A stretch of DNA of 64,000 nucleotides. Origin: Lunularia cruciata. Lineage: Eukaryota > Streptophyta > Marchantiopsida > Lunulariales > Lunulariaceae. The notes under the pieces are model-generated. The model did no database searches, was not told the DNA's origin, and worked only from the letters and a program-made list of their open reading frames with translations. The stretch lies in contig OX419755.1 in assembly GCA_948567375.1 (NCBI GenBank), positions 13,025,001 through 13,089,000 on the forward strand. Direction: 5' to 3'. The translations under genes and the position numbers were made by a program. This document shows, in pieces, positions 1-9,454 of this stretch (its first letter is position 1; every line of letters starts with the position of its first letter).

Positions 1-450
1 AAGTGAGTAAGATACCGTTGGAAAGCTCTCGATGAGACAAAGCAAGGGGGAGGGAAAGCCAGCCTTTCCTCCATTGGGGGTGACTCTACACATTTTTGAG
101 GCCTAATTCATCCATTTAGGCCTCCAAAATTACCTTCAAAGATCAGGCATATTTTGGTTCCTACTCTATTAGTAGAAGTCTTCTTTTGGTGATATCTCTT
201 TCTGATCTATTTAGTCCATCATGTGTAACATCCTTCCAGATGTTACCAAACCAATTCTCACCTTTAAAGTATATGTCTAGCTATTGATTCTAAGGTTCTC
301 AAGTTTATTTCGGTTTCTGCCCTATTAATAGAAGTACTCTTTTGGTGATACTTCTATCTTATCTATTTTGACCATCATATATAACATCATTCTAGATGTT
401 ACCAAACCAAATTTCACATCTAGATCATATGGCTAGCTCTTGGTATTACA
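1..450 (-). repeat. 3' LTR of element A (partial)
   Basis: Nearly identical to the corresponding part of the 5' LTR at 5151-5887. The inner border is the terminal tgtaatacc (read on the minus strand, at 450), next to the polypurine tract at about 451-470 (minus strand aaaaggagtgaggtc). The outer part lies beyond the window. It includes both copies of the internal ~150-bp duplication typical of this LTR family. Confidence 0.9.
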
Positions 451-463
451 GACCTCACTCCTT

Positions 464-1990
464 TTAAGACGCAACGTCCTCGTTGTGCAATTGTTGCTCA
501 AATGCTTGCACCAACACCGGTGCATGTGCCAAATTGGCAGCGGGCTCCCAGGTTGCTTCATAGAGGGGGTAACCTTTCCATTGTACTAGATAGTCCACCC
601 GCGGGTTGCGAGTATCACGCATGCATTTTTGGAGAATCCGCTCCACTTCATATTCCTTTGTGCCATCAATGAGTGTCGGACAAGGTCAAATGTATAGTGT
701 GGAATGACCCTGGCCTGATCGGGGGGGGGGGGGGGGTATCTGCATAGTAGGGAGACATGGAACACTAGATGGATCTTCATGTGTGGTGGTAGCTCAAGGT
801 GATAAGCCACAGTGCCGATGAGACAAAGAATCGAGAAAGGCCCAATAAAACAAGGTCTGAGCTTATGAGGTCCAACTAATGTGAGGTTGGTTGTCAATAG
901 CCACACTTGATCCCCAACGTTGAACTCCATGTGCCGACGGTGTGCATCAGCATATTTCTTTTGTTGATTTTGTGCAATCTGTAATTTGTGCTTGGCGCTC
1001 TCCACACCTTGTTGGATTCTAGAAACAAATATATTGATTGCATCGACCTTGGTAGCCACTGGATGGATCTTCATCAAGCTAGAAGTTGTGAAGGGATGTG
1101 CACCATACATAAGGAAGAACAAAGTGACCTGGGTGGATGCATTCACTGAATTGTTGTAAGCAAATTCCACCAATGGAAGTAGGGTGTCCCACCTCTCTTG
1201 CTCTTCTAAGGTGAAGCCGCATAACATATCTTCAATCGTGCAATTAGCCCGCTCTGTTTGGCCATCTGTTTGTGGGTGGTAAGTTGTGGACATGGCCAAC
1301 TTGGTTTGAAGAAACCAAAGAGTGTTCGTCACCTATCAGTGATGAGTACTCTAGACAAGCCATGGTGAGCAAAGACTACATCTAAGTATAATTGAGCTAG
1401 TTGTGGAACGGTCACCTCCTTGGTGGTAGGGCATACATCATTTTGCTGAGCCGGTCCACAAAGACCACAATGGAGTCAAACCCTGAGGTGGTCTTGGGTA
1501 ATTCACAGACGAGATCCATACTCACTTGTTCCCAATGTTGGGTAGGAGTAGGAAGAGGTTGAAGGAGCCCTACAGGAGCTTGATTAGAAGCTTTGTTCTG
1601 TTGACAAAGTAGGCAGCTACGCACATAGTCCATCACATCATTGCTCATCTTGGGCCAATAGTAATGGCGCTTGATTGCATCCAAGGTCTTGTCCACTCCG
1701 ACATGAGCTGCAATGGCCGAATCATGACATTCCGCTAGAATGGTGGTGCGTAATTCTAGGACATTTGGGATCCATAATCTGCCATCCCAAAAGGTGAGTC
1801 CTTGGGTGCTGGTGACACCTTTGGATGATTGTGCTTCTACAATCTGTGGATCAGTTTTTGTAGCAGCCAGAATCTCTTGCCAAAATTCAGGGTTAATCTT
1901 AACCTCTGCCACCAAGTTGTTGGCCATTGGCATGCGGATGAATGCATTTGCAAGTTGCTTCTTACCTTCCACGTAGGTGATTGTCATGTT
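464..1990 (-). pseudogene. Integrase and chromodomain of element A
   Basis: Three open stretches (1412-1987, 586-1332, 464-646) together give an integrase. The N-terminal HHCC zinc domain contains CHDSAIAAHVG and later SCLLCQQNK. The catalytic core begins MDLVCELPKTT and VFVDRLSKM (first Asp). The core end has YHPQTDGQTERAN (catalytic Glu). About 80 bases between the stretches, expected to hold the second catalytic Asp, are out of frame. The last stretch is a chromodomain (YLVQWKGYPLYEATWEPAANL, two aromatic-cage Trp visible), the module that directs chromovirus integrases to marked chromatin. A run of 16 G at 721-736 falls in the proline-rich linker and shifts the frame. Non-functional. Confidence 0.93.
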
Positions 1991-3050
1991 GAAGCGTTGT
2001 TGCCACTTTGCCTACCAAATTTGGCGACAAGATAGATCCTTCTGCGTCTTGAGGTAGGCTAGAGGTTTGTGGTCTGTCTCTACTACAAATGCCTTCTCGC
2101 CTAGGTAGTGCTTCCAATGCTTGGTTGCTAGAACGATGGCCAACTCTTCTTACTCTGTGGTGTGGTAGTTGCGCTCTGCCGGTAAAAACTTTCGAGAGAA
2201 ATATGCAATTGGATGCCATCCATCATGCCACTCTTGTTGTAGGACTGCTCCTATTGCTATGCCTAATGCATTTATAGCCAACTTGATTGGACGTTTTGGG
2301 TCATACCACTTCAAGATTGGTGCATGTAGCAAGGCGGCTTCAGTTCTTGAAAGGCCAACTCTTGTGCAGTTCCCCATGTCCACTTCTTCCCCTTGCTAAG
2401 TAGTGCCGTTAAAGGTTGTGCAACCTTGGAGAAGTCCTTGACAAATCTACGATAGAATCCTGTCAACCCCAAGAAGCTCTTAAGTTGAGTTTGATCTTCT
2501 GGGGCACTCCATTTTTGAATGACCTCTATTTTATCTGTCAATACTTGAATGCCCTTTGCACTTACTCTATGCCCCAAGTAGTCTACTTCAGACTTGCCAA
2601 ACTCACACTTTGAGATTTTGGCGTACAACTGATTCTGTCTTAGAATCTAGAGGACCTCTCGTAGATGTTGCTTGTGTTCTATCATCGTGCTACTATATAC
2701 TAAGATATCATCCAAGAAGACGATAACAGACTTATCCAAGTATGGACGAAATATGTCATTCATTAGACTCATGAAAGTGGCAGGTACATTGGTGAGGCCA
2801 AAAGGCATCACAAGATACTCAAAGTGGCCATACTTGGTTCGAAAGGTAATTTTGTACACATCCTCCTCTGCAATTCGATTATAACCGCTCCGCAAGTCCA
2901 GTTTGGTGAAGTATCTTGCTCCATGGAGTTGATCAAACAGGTCATCCATGTGAGGTAAGGGGTATTTATTCTTCACTATTTGCTGATTGAGACCATGATA
3001 GTCAATGCACATGCGTATTGTACCATCCTTATTAGACCCATAAAATATCT
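1990..3050 (-). pseudogene. Reverse transcriptase and RNase H of element A
   Basis: Minus strand. The fingers/palm part (2647-3012) contains [11 protein letters not shown], the LDLRSGYN block, [13 protein letters not shown] and the catalytic FLDDILVYS. The thumb/connection (2311-2628) contains [16 protein letters not shown] and [16 protein letters not shown]. RNase H follows (about 1970-2380) with the motif IGAVLQQEW and an N(A)LGIAIG strand where family members usually have DAS. These blocks are in different frames, so no single RT-RNase H protein can be made. Upstream it is fused by deletion to protease-linker sequence. Confidence 0.93.
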
Positions 3051-3480
3051 ATTGGTCTTATAGACAATTGTCGTCCCTATGACATATAGAGGTAGTTTCT
3101 GCTTGTGAGATTTTTCTTTAACTCCAATGATTGACCATTGGTGGGTTCTCACTACTTTCTTCCTCCAATCCACCATAGGGTTGTATTGCTCCATCCATGG
3201 CATGCCTAAAATTGCATCATAACGAGCTAACTATATCACTCGCCACTCAATTGCTTCTTGATATTCTCCTACAGAGAGGGTTACCCGTCTAGGTAATGAT
3301 TCAATCCTCTCTGTTTACCCATTTGGTCACTCTACTTCTTTACTTCCATCTCTCTCTAGATCCATTCCCAATCTTATAGCAATAGAGCGAGACAAGAAAT
3401 TCTTTGTTGCTCCCGGATCTATTAATACTCGCACTTGATTACCTTCTAGCATTCCATTCACAACAATCAATTGTGAGGTT
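2976..3480 (-). pseudogene. Retropepsin-like protease of element A
   Basis: The active-site region, near 3390-3430 on the minus strand, reads VLIDPGATKNFLS, where retroviral-type proteases have D-S/T-G; the Ser/Thr position is Pro. Downstream is the domain end (MPWMEQYNPMVDWRKK). The open stretch then jumps from [11 protein letters not shown] straight into the RT start, missing the roughly 290-bp linker present in element B (about 47130-47430). Broken by several stops. Confidence 0.8.
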
Positions 3481-3559
3481 GCCTTTTGAGATCTTTGCGC
3501 ATTATTCTTCTTCCTTCCCTCGGTTCTCTGCTTCCTTATTGAGCCAGTAAGGCCGCGAG

Positions 3560-4543
3560 GTACCTTTACTGGTGATCTTTGTTTTCCAAAGTGATTTCTA
3601 CCTCCTCCTCTTCAATGTGCCTCTCCATGTTGTTCAAATATTGCCTGAACAAAGGCCGAGGGCCTATAGGGAAACGAGTGCAACAGTTGGTAGATATGTG
3701 CCTAATATGGCCACAATTGTAACAACGGTGTTGTTCTCCTTGAGTCCCTTCTCCTCGTGGGATTCCCTCTCTTTGTTCTTCTACCCGTCCCCGTTCCCCT
3801 TGAAGTGGTCGTGCTCCTCGATCCTAGAATCTAAGGTTGCCCAATTCCATCGGTATTGGTCCACCCATGTGTGGCATTTTTGCCCAATAATGTTGAGGTG
3901 AAGCTACTCCTTCACCTCCACCTAATGCTCCTGCTGGACTCATGTCGATAATTGCGACTTGTAGATCCAGAAATGCCTCCACATACTCTTGTACACTATT
4001 CTTCTATGTCAATTCCCATAGTCGGGTTTGAGCCATTTGCACAAAATCCACCGATTGGAAATTCTTCAGCAGTCCTTCTTGCATTGCTGTCCATGTGATC
4101 TCCCTTCTCTCTACCAACATGGATCGTTCCCAAGCATCATACCATGTGAAGGCTTTATCGGTCAAGTACCCACATGCAAACATGCCTGCAACATGCTCTG
4201 TGATCTCTGTTGAGAACAATCAGAAATATCGATTCATTGTCGAGATCCAATTTCCCACTACTCCCATCGTATGTTGCCCCTTGTAAGGATCAATGTTGCA
4301 GGTCTTCTTCATCTGGAGTAGCAATGTGGCTTCATCGTTGATAGGGTTTGTAGGCATGGGTGCCTCTCCAAGTACTTCAGTCGTAGGTACTGGGGTTTGA
4401 GACGGCTCTTCTTCTTGCATGGCTTGATCGTTCCTGAGGATATGCACTTGACTTTGTAATGTCTCCATGGTCATCTTAATCTCTCGAAATTCATTCAACA
4501 TGCCTTGCATTCCTTGCACCAACTCTTGCAATTACGGATCCAT
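3560..4543 (-). pseudogene. Gag of element A
   Basis: Minus-strand capsid/nucleocapsid region. The ATG is at 4541-4543 and the fourth codon is already a stop (TAA, 4532-4534), after which MQELVQGMQGML continues. Typical Ty3 gag features follow: a coiled N-terminal segment (FREIKMTMETLQSQV), then the capsid block AFTWYDAWERS (4004-4219). A CCHC zinc knuckle is readable near 3672-3715 as CYNCGHIRHISTNC (C-X2-C-X4-H-X4-C). Broken by stops and frameshifts. Element B carries the same gag, also with a stop at codon 4. Confidence 0.85.
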
Positions 4544-5150
4544 GGTTCATGCAACACTCAATTGCTAATGTCTACTTCAATACAGAGTCAATATGATCAC
4601 CCTGGAAGGCGCACAAACTATCGGAACTACCATTGGGACCTCTGACGCTATCACTTGTTGACAATACTCCTCACTAAAATTCCTAACCACAAATTCTCTA
4701 AACATCACTTTTGGTCTCACTACATAATACTACGGATTTCTACTTGAGTATTGAAAGTGAGAGGATTTGGAACATTCATATCCATTACATCATAATAGAA
4801 TGTAGATTGTCAAATCCCACTCTCTATCATATATCACCATAAGTAGAATCACCGGGTTTAGTGAGTTCATCACTCTATCCATGAATTTGCACCAAAGTGA
4901 TAAACTAGCAATACCCTCATCTGCTCAAGCTGGATGTACATAACCTTGATGTGGAATGGATTTGAGAATGGAAAGTTAGGTGCGAGAAATTGTCCTCCCG
5001 GTGCATCCATCCCATCCGCTCTCTAAAGTCCTTCCTAAGTCTCGCAATTTCTCTATGTTCTCCACCTCAAATTACTTAGTTTCAGTAGTTTGTACTATTC
5101 CAAGAGGGGTGATCCACTCTCTTGGAGTAAAACACTTGCTCTAATACCAT
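4544..5150 (-). other. Untranslated leader and primer-binding site of element A
   Basis: No open frame. The PBS is directly inside the 5' LTR (5139-5150). On the minus strand it reads TGGTATTAGAGC, one mismatch from the complement of the initiator-Met tRNA 3' end (TGGTATCAGAGC). Homologous leaders are at 34890-35280 and 44895-45513. Confidence 0.8.
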
Positions 5151-5887
5151 TGTAATACTCGAGGACAAGAGAAGAGAGAAAACACAGATTGCACACTCAA
5201 ACAATCGATGCCCCAAGGGAGCACCTTCTCTTTATTATATAGACAAAGAGAATCTCCTCCAAGGAAGCTCCACCATAGGATTAGTGACACATATAGGTGA
5301 CATGTCAGCAAGCTCCACCCTTGGATTAATTATTTGGATGGGTGACATGTCTGGTCTAGGTCCTAACTGGTTGGTCAAACAAGCTTTGACCGGAGGGAAT
5401 CTTTTAGGGAATCTTCCTATAGGAATCTCAGAATCACGTGAGTAAGATACCGTTGGAAAGCTCTTGATGAGACAAAGCAAGGGGAGGGAAGGCCAGCCTT
5501 TACTCCATTGGGGGGGGAATATACACATTTTTGAGGCCTAATTCATCCGTTTAAGCCTCCGAAATTGCCTTCAAAGATTTCAGGCATATTTTGGTTCCTA
5601 CTCTATTAGTAGAAGTCTTCTTTTGGTGATATCTCTTGCTGATCTGTTTAGTCCATCATATGTAACATCCTTCCAGATGTTACCAAACCAATTCTCACCT
5701 TTAAAGTATATGTCTAGCTATTGGTTCTAAGGTTCTCAAGTCTATTTCGGTTTCTGCCCTATTAGTAGAAGTACTCTTTTGGTGATACTTCTATCTTATC
5801 TATTTTGACCATCATGTATAACATCATTCTAGATGTTACCAAACCAAATTTCACATCTAGATCATATGGCTAGCTCTTGGTATTACA
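5151..5887 (-). repeat. 5' LTR of element A (737 bp)
   Basis: Bounded by TG...CA ends (tgtaatactc at 5151, ggtattaca ending 5887) and by the PBS on its inner side. Matches the 3' LTR at 1-450, the solo LTR at 8712-9449 and the LTR at 35281-36019 in the same orientation, and 44149-44893 / 50016-50757 in the other. It contains an internal direct duplication, about 5583-5732 and 5744-5887. Confidence 0.93.
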
Positions 5888-6075
5888 ATATCACTATATC
5901 GATAAGGATGTCAAAAAATTGGTGTATCGCTAGTCAACTCAATCTGTATACCATGTCCCTTTAGAGCACCCAAATCCTTCTTATTGAAGGCAAAACAACT
6001 CATGTGGCTCCTCAAGAACCTCCAAACCCTCCGTCCCTCCTCTCTAATAAGCTTGGGTCCAAGATCTAGCTCCCA
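5888..6075 (-). pseudogene. Start of the reverse transcriptase region of element E
   Basis: Minus-strand reading resembles the linker just before Ty3/gypsy RT: FAFNKKDLGALKGHGIQIEL, followed by SDTPIF, one stop, and HPYRYSD. In Ty3 elements this segment has the pattern F(A)F-DLG...I-L-D-PI-R-YR. The frame ends at 5888, where the LTR of element A begins. The catalytic RT core is therefore not in the window. Confidence 0.65.
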
Positions 6076-6464
6076 AGTAACCTCTGTAATTGTCGTAGGA
6101 GTGGAAGACGTATTGATTGGCTGCTACACGGGGCCCTTGGGAGCAATAGTGTCATGCCTCCGCCCACTAGAGGTCCCAACCTCTGTGTGAAAAACTCCCT
6201 CCACTCTGGCTGCTAGCTCTACACGTCCTCTAGCTGCATCCAAAGTGGCCAAGGGTCTAATCCAAGTAGCTGATGCTCACCTGGATGGACTCCAAGTAGA
6301 CCACTCTCCCTAGTAGCTACTGGTTGTGTCCTAAGAATACCATGTCCACTTGTTCCATCGCCCCCAACATGTACCTGAATCGTCTCGATAGGCACAGGGC
6401 TTGAAAGTGTCCAAGTGGTGATGCCTATCAAGCGCATCCTACGCTACTCTGCCAAGCCAAGGCT

Positions 6465-7403
6465 CACAATCCAAGTCAAATAGTTCAGGTCCATAGCCTG
6501 ACCTAACACTTGACACATGGATGCCTTTGACACTATTTGAATAGTGGTAATACCAGTGCAAAAACTCATTGCTCGCTCTCTCTCATCGGCGTTGGGCTCC
6601 ACCAACTATTGTAATTGTGAGTCCCAAACAAGTCCAAGTCCTCCGTCTCAAAAAGCATGAGAGCTTAGGAAACTCATGAGTGTAGGAAATGCGGCTCTAG
6701 GCTATCTAACTAGGTTCACCATTACCATTAGGTGACTAATCAGCCACTGCCATTGTTTGAGACTAACGCCCAACATCCAAGATGTCATCAACAAGGATGT
6801 GGTCAAGTCGTTGAATCCCATCATAAGCACATTGTAAAACCTCTCTAGGCAAGAGGTTTGTCCACCAAAAATGAAGATGATGAGCCCATGATCCCACTCT
6901 AGCTGCATCTAACAATACAGTAGGTCCCATCCAAGAATGGGCCTGATGTGTACTCACCACCACTTTGGTGTGAGAATCACCCATCAAAGGAACGTTCTCC
7001 AAAAGGTAAGCTAGAGAAACAAACTGATGAACCTGGAGATGTTGTAGTATCTGTAACATCTCCCAAAACACACAAGAACAAGGATCCTAAAGACCCAAAC
7101 TGCGGCCCGCACGTGTATGTCCCTAACATGGCTTTCCCAAAATCACCAAGTGAATAGGGTCATGTCTCTCCAGATCATGCACCCGCAATAAGGAGGAAAT
7201 GTCTATTGGTAGGGCCTTTTGGTAACCTCTAACTGCTAAAATCGGTAATAACTCAGGACACTGGTAGGTCAAGTGTGATGTAGAGAGTCTTGCCTAGCAA
7301 TCTCATCTCTCTCTACATACAAGTACCTTTGTACTCGTATACCCGCCAGTAATACCGTAGCTAGTCCGGTGCTAATCCCACCGAACAACTCCAATAGACA
7401 TAT
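6465..7403 (-). pseudogene. Cytosine-5 DNA methyltransferase domain inside element E
   Basis: C5-MTases transfer a methyl group from S-adenosylmethionine to cytosine C5. On the minus strand the conserved motifs appear in order. Motif I (AdoMet-binding) is LLELFGGISTGL near 7365-7398, followed by YLYVERDEIA (motif II). Motif IV contains the catalytic Cys as LVILGKPC-stop-GHTRAG at about 7110-7145. Motif VI is YLLENVP (Glu-Asn-Val, 6991-6999). A motif VIII-like block is LLDAARVGSWAHHLHFWWTN (about 6850-6915). The C-terminal block has ERERAMSFCTG (about 6560-6590) and LGQAMDLNYLTW (about 6470-6505). The Gln after the catalytic Cys is replaced by TAG; other stops and at least one frameshift are present. 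The WTN block resembles DNMT3/DRM-type more than CMT/MET1-type enzymes, but this is by eye. Reports exist of retrotransposons with captured methyltransferases in Klebsormidium and dinoflagellates. Confidence 0.85.
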
Positions 7404-7860
7404 CCCCTCTATAGGATACTACCAAGCAATGAGTGTGGTATCCAAAAGTTTCAAAGTAATCAACTTTGGAGGCTCATCCTCACACTCATCTCCTGATGGT
7501 ACCAAGGCTCCACTCCAAGCCTATTGCACCAATTGATCTCTATGTTGTTGCAATGCCTCCTCTGAACTCCACAATGGAACATCCAAGGTGGATGGAACAA
7601 TCCCATTTGTACTCCAAATTTGAGTGATCTCCTCTGGTACTGGAGTATCCTCTGCATGGGCATTCCCTTCCAACAAGTCACTAGGCCAAGTTACTGCACC
7701 ACTAAAAGCTAAAACTGATGTTGCAATGGTCTCGGAATGTAGTGAGCCAAGACTACCACTATTGAAATATACTGGTAGGCAACATACCCATCCCTCATCA
7801 GACTGCCAACTTGGTCTATAGAAGGCTATCTCCTCCCAATAGTTAATGTTGAAACCCATG
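7404..7860 (-). pseudogene. Linker between protease and methyltransferase of element E
   Basis: An open minus-strand stretch (7521-7859) begins MGFNINYWEEIAFYRPSWQS, which completes the protease-like domain, and runs on as an acidic Ser/Glu/Leu-rich linker. After one stop the same frame continues (PPKLITLKLLD, then a stop, then YPIEGICLLELFGG) straight into methyltransferase motif I. This continuity shows protease and methyltransferase belong to one polyprotein. Confidence 0.6.
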
Positions 7861-8345
7861 GGGTATTAACATTGTTCCCCCAACTAGCACATCGTATGAC
7901 TCAACTATTGTCGCAATAGCCTGAGCTCTCACCATTGAGCTATCAATCGGATGACCAGGCTGAACCTGGACAACAAGCTCTCCACGTGTGATTTATAGTG
8001 TCAAACCACCACCTAGAGATGTTTGGATTTGAAATAGACACCTCTCCACATTGATCTTCAGTAATTCCAAACCGACTATTGCAGCCTTTCCCAACATAAG
8101 GGGTTGGGCACCAGAGTCTAACAAGACTCTCTATGGTGTATAGACCTTCCTTGAAAGGTCCCACCAAACAGAAAATCCTCCTTTGGTTATCCAATAGGAT
8201 AACACCAAGTGTGAATTGCACTCTTTCAAAGGCCGGTCTAGTTGGCAACTCCTCCAATCTAACTGTTGTTGCCTGCCATAAACCATTGGTCGTTGAACGA
8301 ATCCCATGCTCCTCAACCAAGTCAGCTCCACTATCAACCACCTAT
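7861..8345 (-). pseudogene. Retropepsin-like aspartic protease of element E
   Basis: Minus-strand reading RVLLDSGAQPLMLGKAAIVG (about 8085-8130) has the D-S-G active site followed by the usual hydrophobic strand. About 75 residues later comes ESYDVLVGGTMLIPHGF (about 7860-7905), equivalent to the last strand of the fold. Another DSG (VVDSGADL, near 8325-8342) lies upstream in the same region; the later one fits the protease fold better. Interrupted by stops and frameshifts. Confidence 0.65.
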
Positions 8346-8711
8346 CAATTGCGCTCTAGTAGTAGGAACCGCATCATCCCTACTCTCACAAAGCATGGCA
8401 GCCAACCGGAACATTGGGCTGGATCAACTCCCAATGTAAACATGTCATTTGTTGAAAACAAAGGGCACCGCATAATCAATTGAGCCACCCTCAACATCAT
8501 GCTAGACTTAATCTGTGTAGTAGTAGGTGGCTGATTAGCAAGTAGTCTATCATGCACTCCATCACCACCTACCACACCTGCACTGGGACGTCTAGGAGCC
8601 ATGGATGTCATCTACAATGCCTTGGATAGCATGAAAGACTAGGGAAGTCTGACTTGTCTCCCAACCTCTCCTCTCTATGGGTCCAACTCCATTGATACTC
8701 CTCTAGGCTCT
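8346..8711 (-). pseudogene. Gag-protease junction region of element E
   Basis: Minus-strand open stretch 8345-8611 (starts MTSMAPRRPSAGVVGGDG) with no recognised domain. It sits between the nucleocapsid part of gag, beyond the solo LTR, and the protease. The last five bases (8707-8711, gctct) are one copy of the target-site duplication of the inserted LTR. Confidence 0.4.
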
Positions 8712-9449
8712 TGTAATACTCCGAGGATAAGAGAAGAGAGAAAACACAGATTGCACACTCAAACCTTCGATGCCCAAGGGGGCACCTTCTCTTTATTATA
8801 TAGACAAAGAGGATCTCCTCCAAGGAAGCTCCACCATAGGATTAGGGACACAGATAGATGACATGTCAGCAAGCTCCACCCTTGGATTATTTACTTGGAT
8901 GGGTGACATGTCTGGTCTAGGTCCTATCTGGTTGGTCAAACAAGCTTTGACCGGAGGAATCTTTTAGGGAATCTTCTTGTAGAAATCTCAGAATCACGTG
9001 AGTAAGGTACCGTTGGAAAGCTCTTGACAAGACAAAGCAGGGGGACAAAAGGCCAGCCTTTCCTCCGTTGGGGGAGGGGAGTCTGCACATTTTTGAGGCC
9101 TAATTCATCCATTTAGGCCTCCGAAATTGCCTTCAAAGATTTCAGGCATATTTTGGCTCCTACTCTATTAGTAGAAGTCCCCTTTTGGTGATACCTCTTT
9201 CTGAACTGTTTAGTCCATCATGTGTAACATCCTTCCAGATGTTACCAAACCAATTCTCACCTTTAAATCATATGTCTAGCTATTGGTTCTAAGGTTCTCA
9301 AGTCTATTTTGGTTTCTGCCCTATTAGTAGAAGTACTCTTTTGGTGATACTTCTATTTGATCTATTTTGACCATCATGTATAACATCATTCTAGAAGTTA
9401 CCAAACCGAATTTCACATCTAGATCATATGGCTAACCCTTGGTATTATA
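8712..9449 (-). mobile_element. Solo LTR of family 1 inserted in element E
   Basis: A complete LTR of the element A type (tgtaatactcc ... ggtattata), with no internal region on either side. It is flanked by a perfect 5-bp target duplication, gctct at 8707-8711 and 9450-9454. The surrounding reading frames (gag on the high side, protease on the low side) belong to the same host element. This is the product expected from LTR-LTR recombination of an inserted full element. Confidence 0.95.
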
Positions 9450-9454
9450 GCTCT

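Larger units (their letters stand above)
1..5887 (-). mobile_element. Ty3/gypsy chromovirus, element A (family 1), decayed
   Basis: Minus-strand LTR retrotransposon. Reading from high to low coordinates it has 5' LTR (5151-5887), primer-binding site, leader, gag with zinc knuckle, protease, RT, RNase H, integrase, C-terminal chromodomain, polypurine tract and the start of the 3' LTR (1-450, cut by the window edge). This order (integrase after RT, chromodomain at the end) defines chromodomain Ty3/gypsy elements. Several stops and frameshifts break the polyprotein, and about 290 bp is missing between protease and RT. It lies inside the RT of element E: the five bases beyond the 5' LTR (5888-5892) are atatc, and the matching duplication would be left of the window. 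Element B is a close relative on the other strand. Confidence 0.93.

Noticed and set aside
721-736. Run of 16 G as a regulatory G-quadruplex
   Set aside because: It falls in the proline-codon linker of a dead integrase and is more simply a slippage tract or sequencing artefact.
5984-6437. Separate small genes at 5984-6190 (plus) and 6219-6437 (minus)
   Set aside because: They lie within the spacer between the methyltransferase and RT of element E; no domain supports independent genes.
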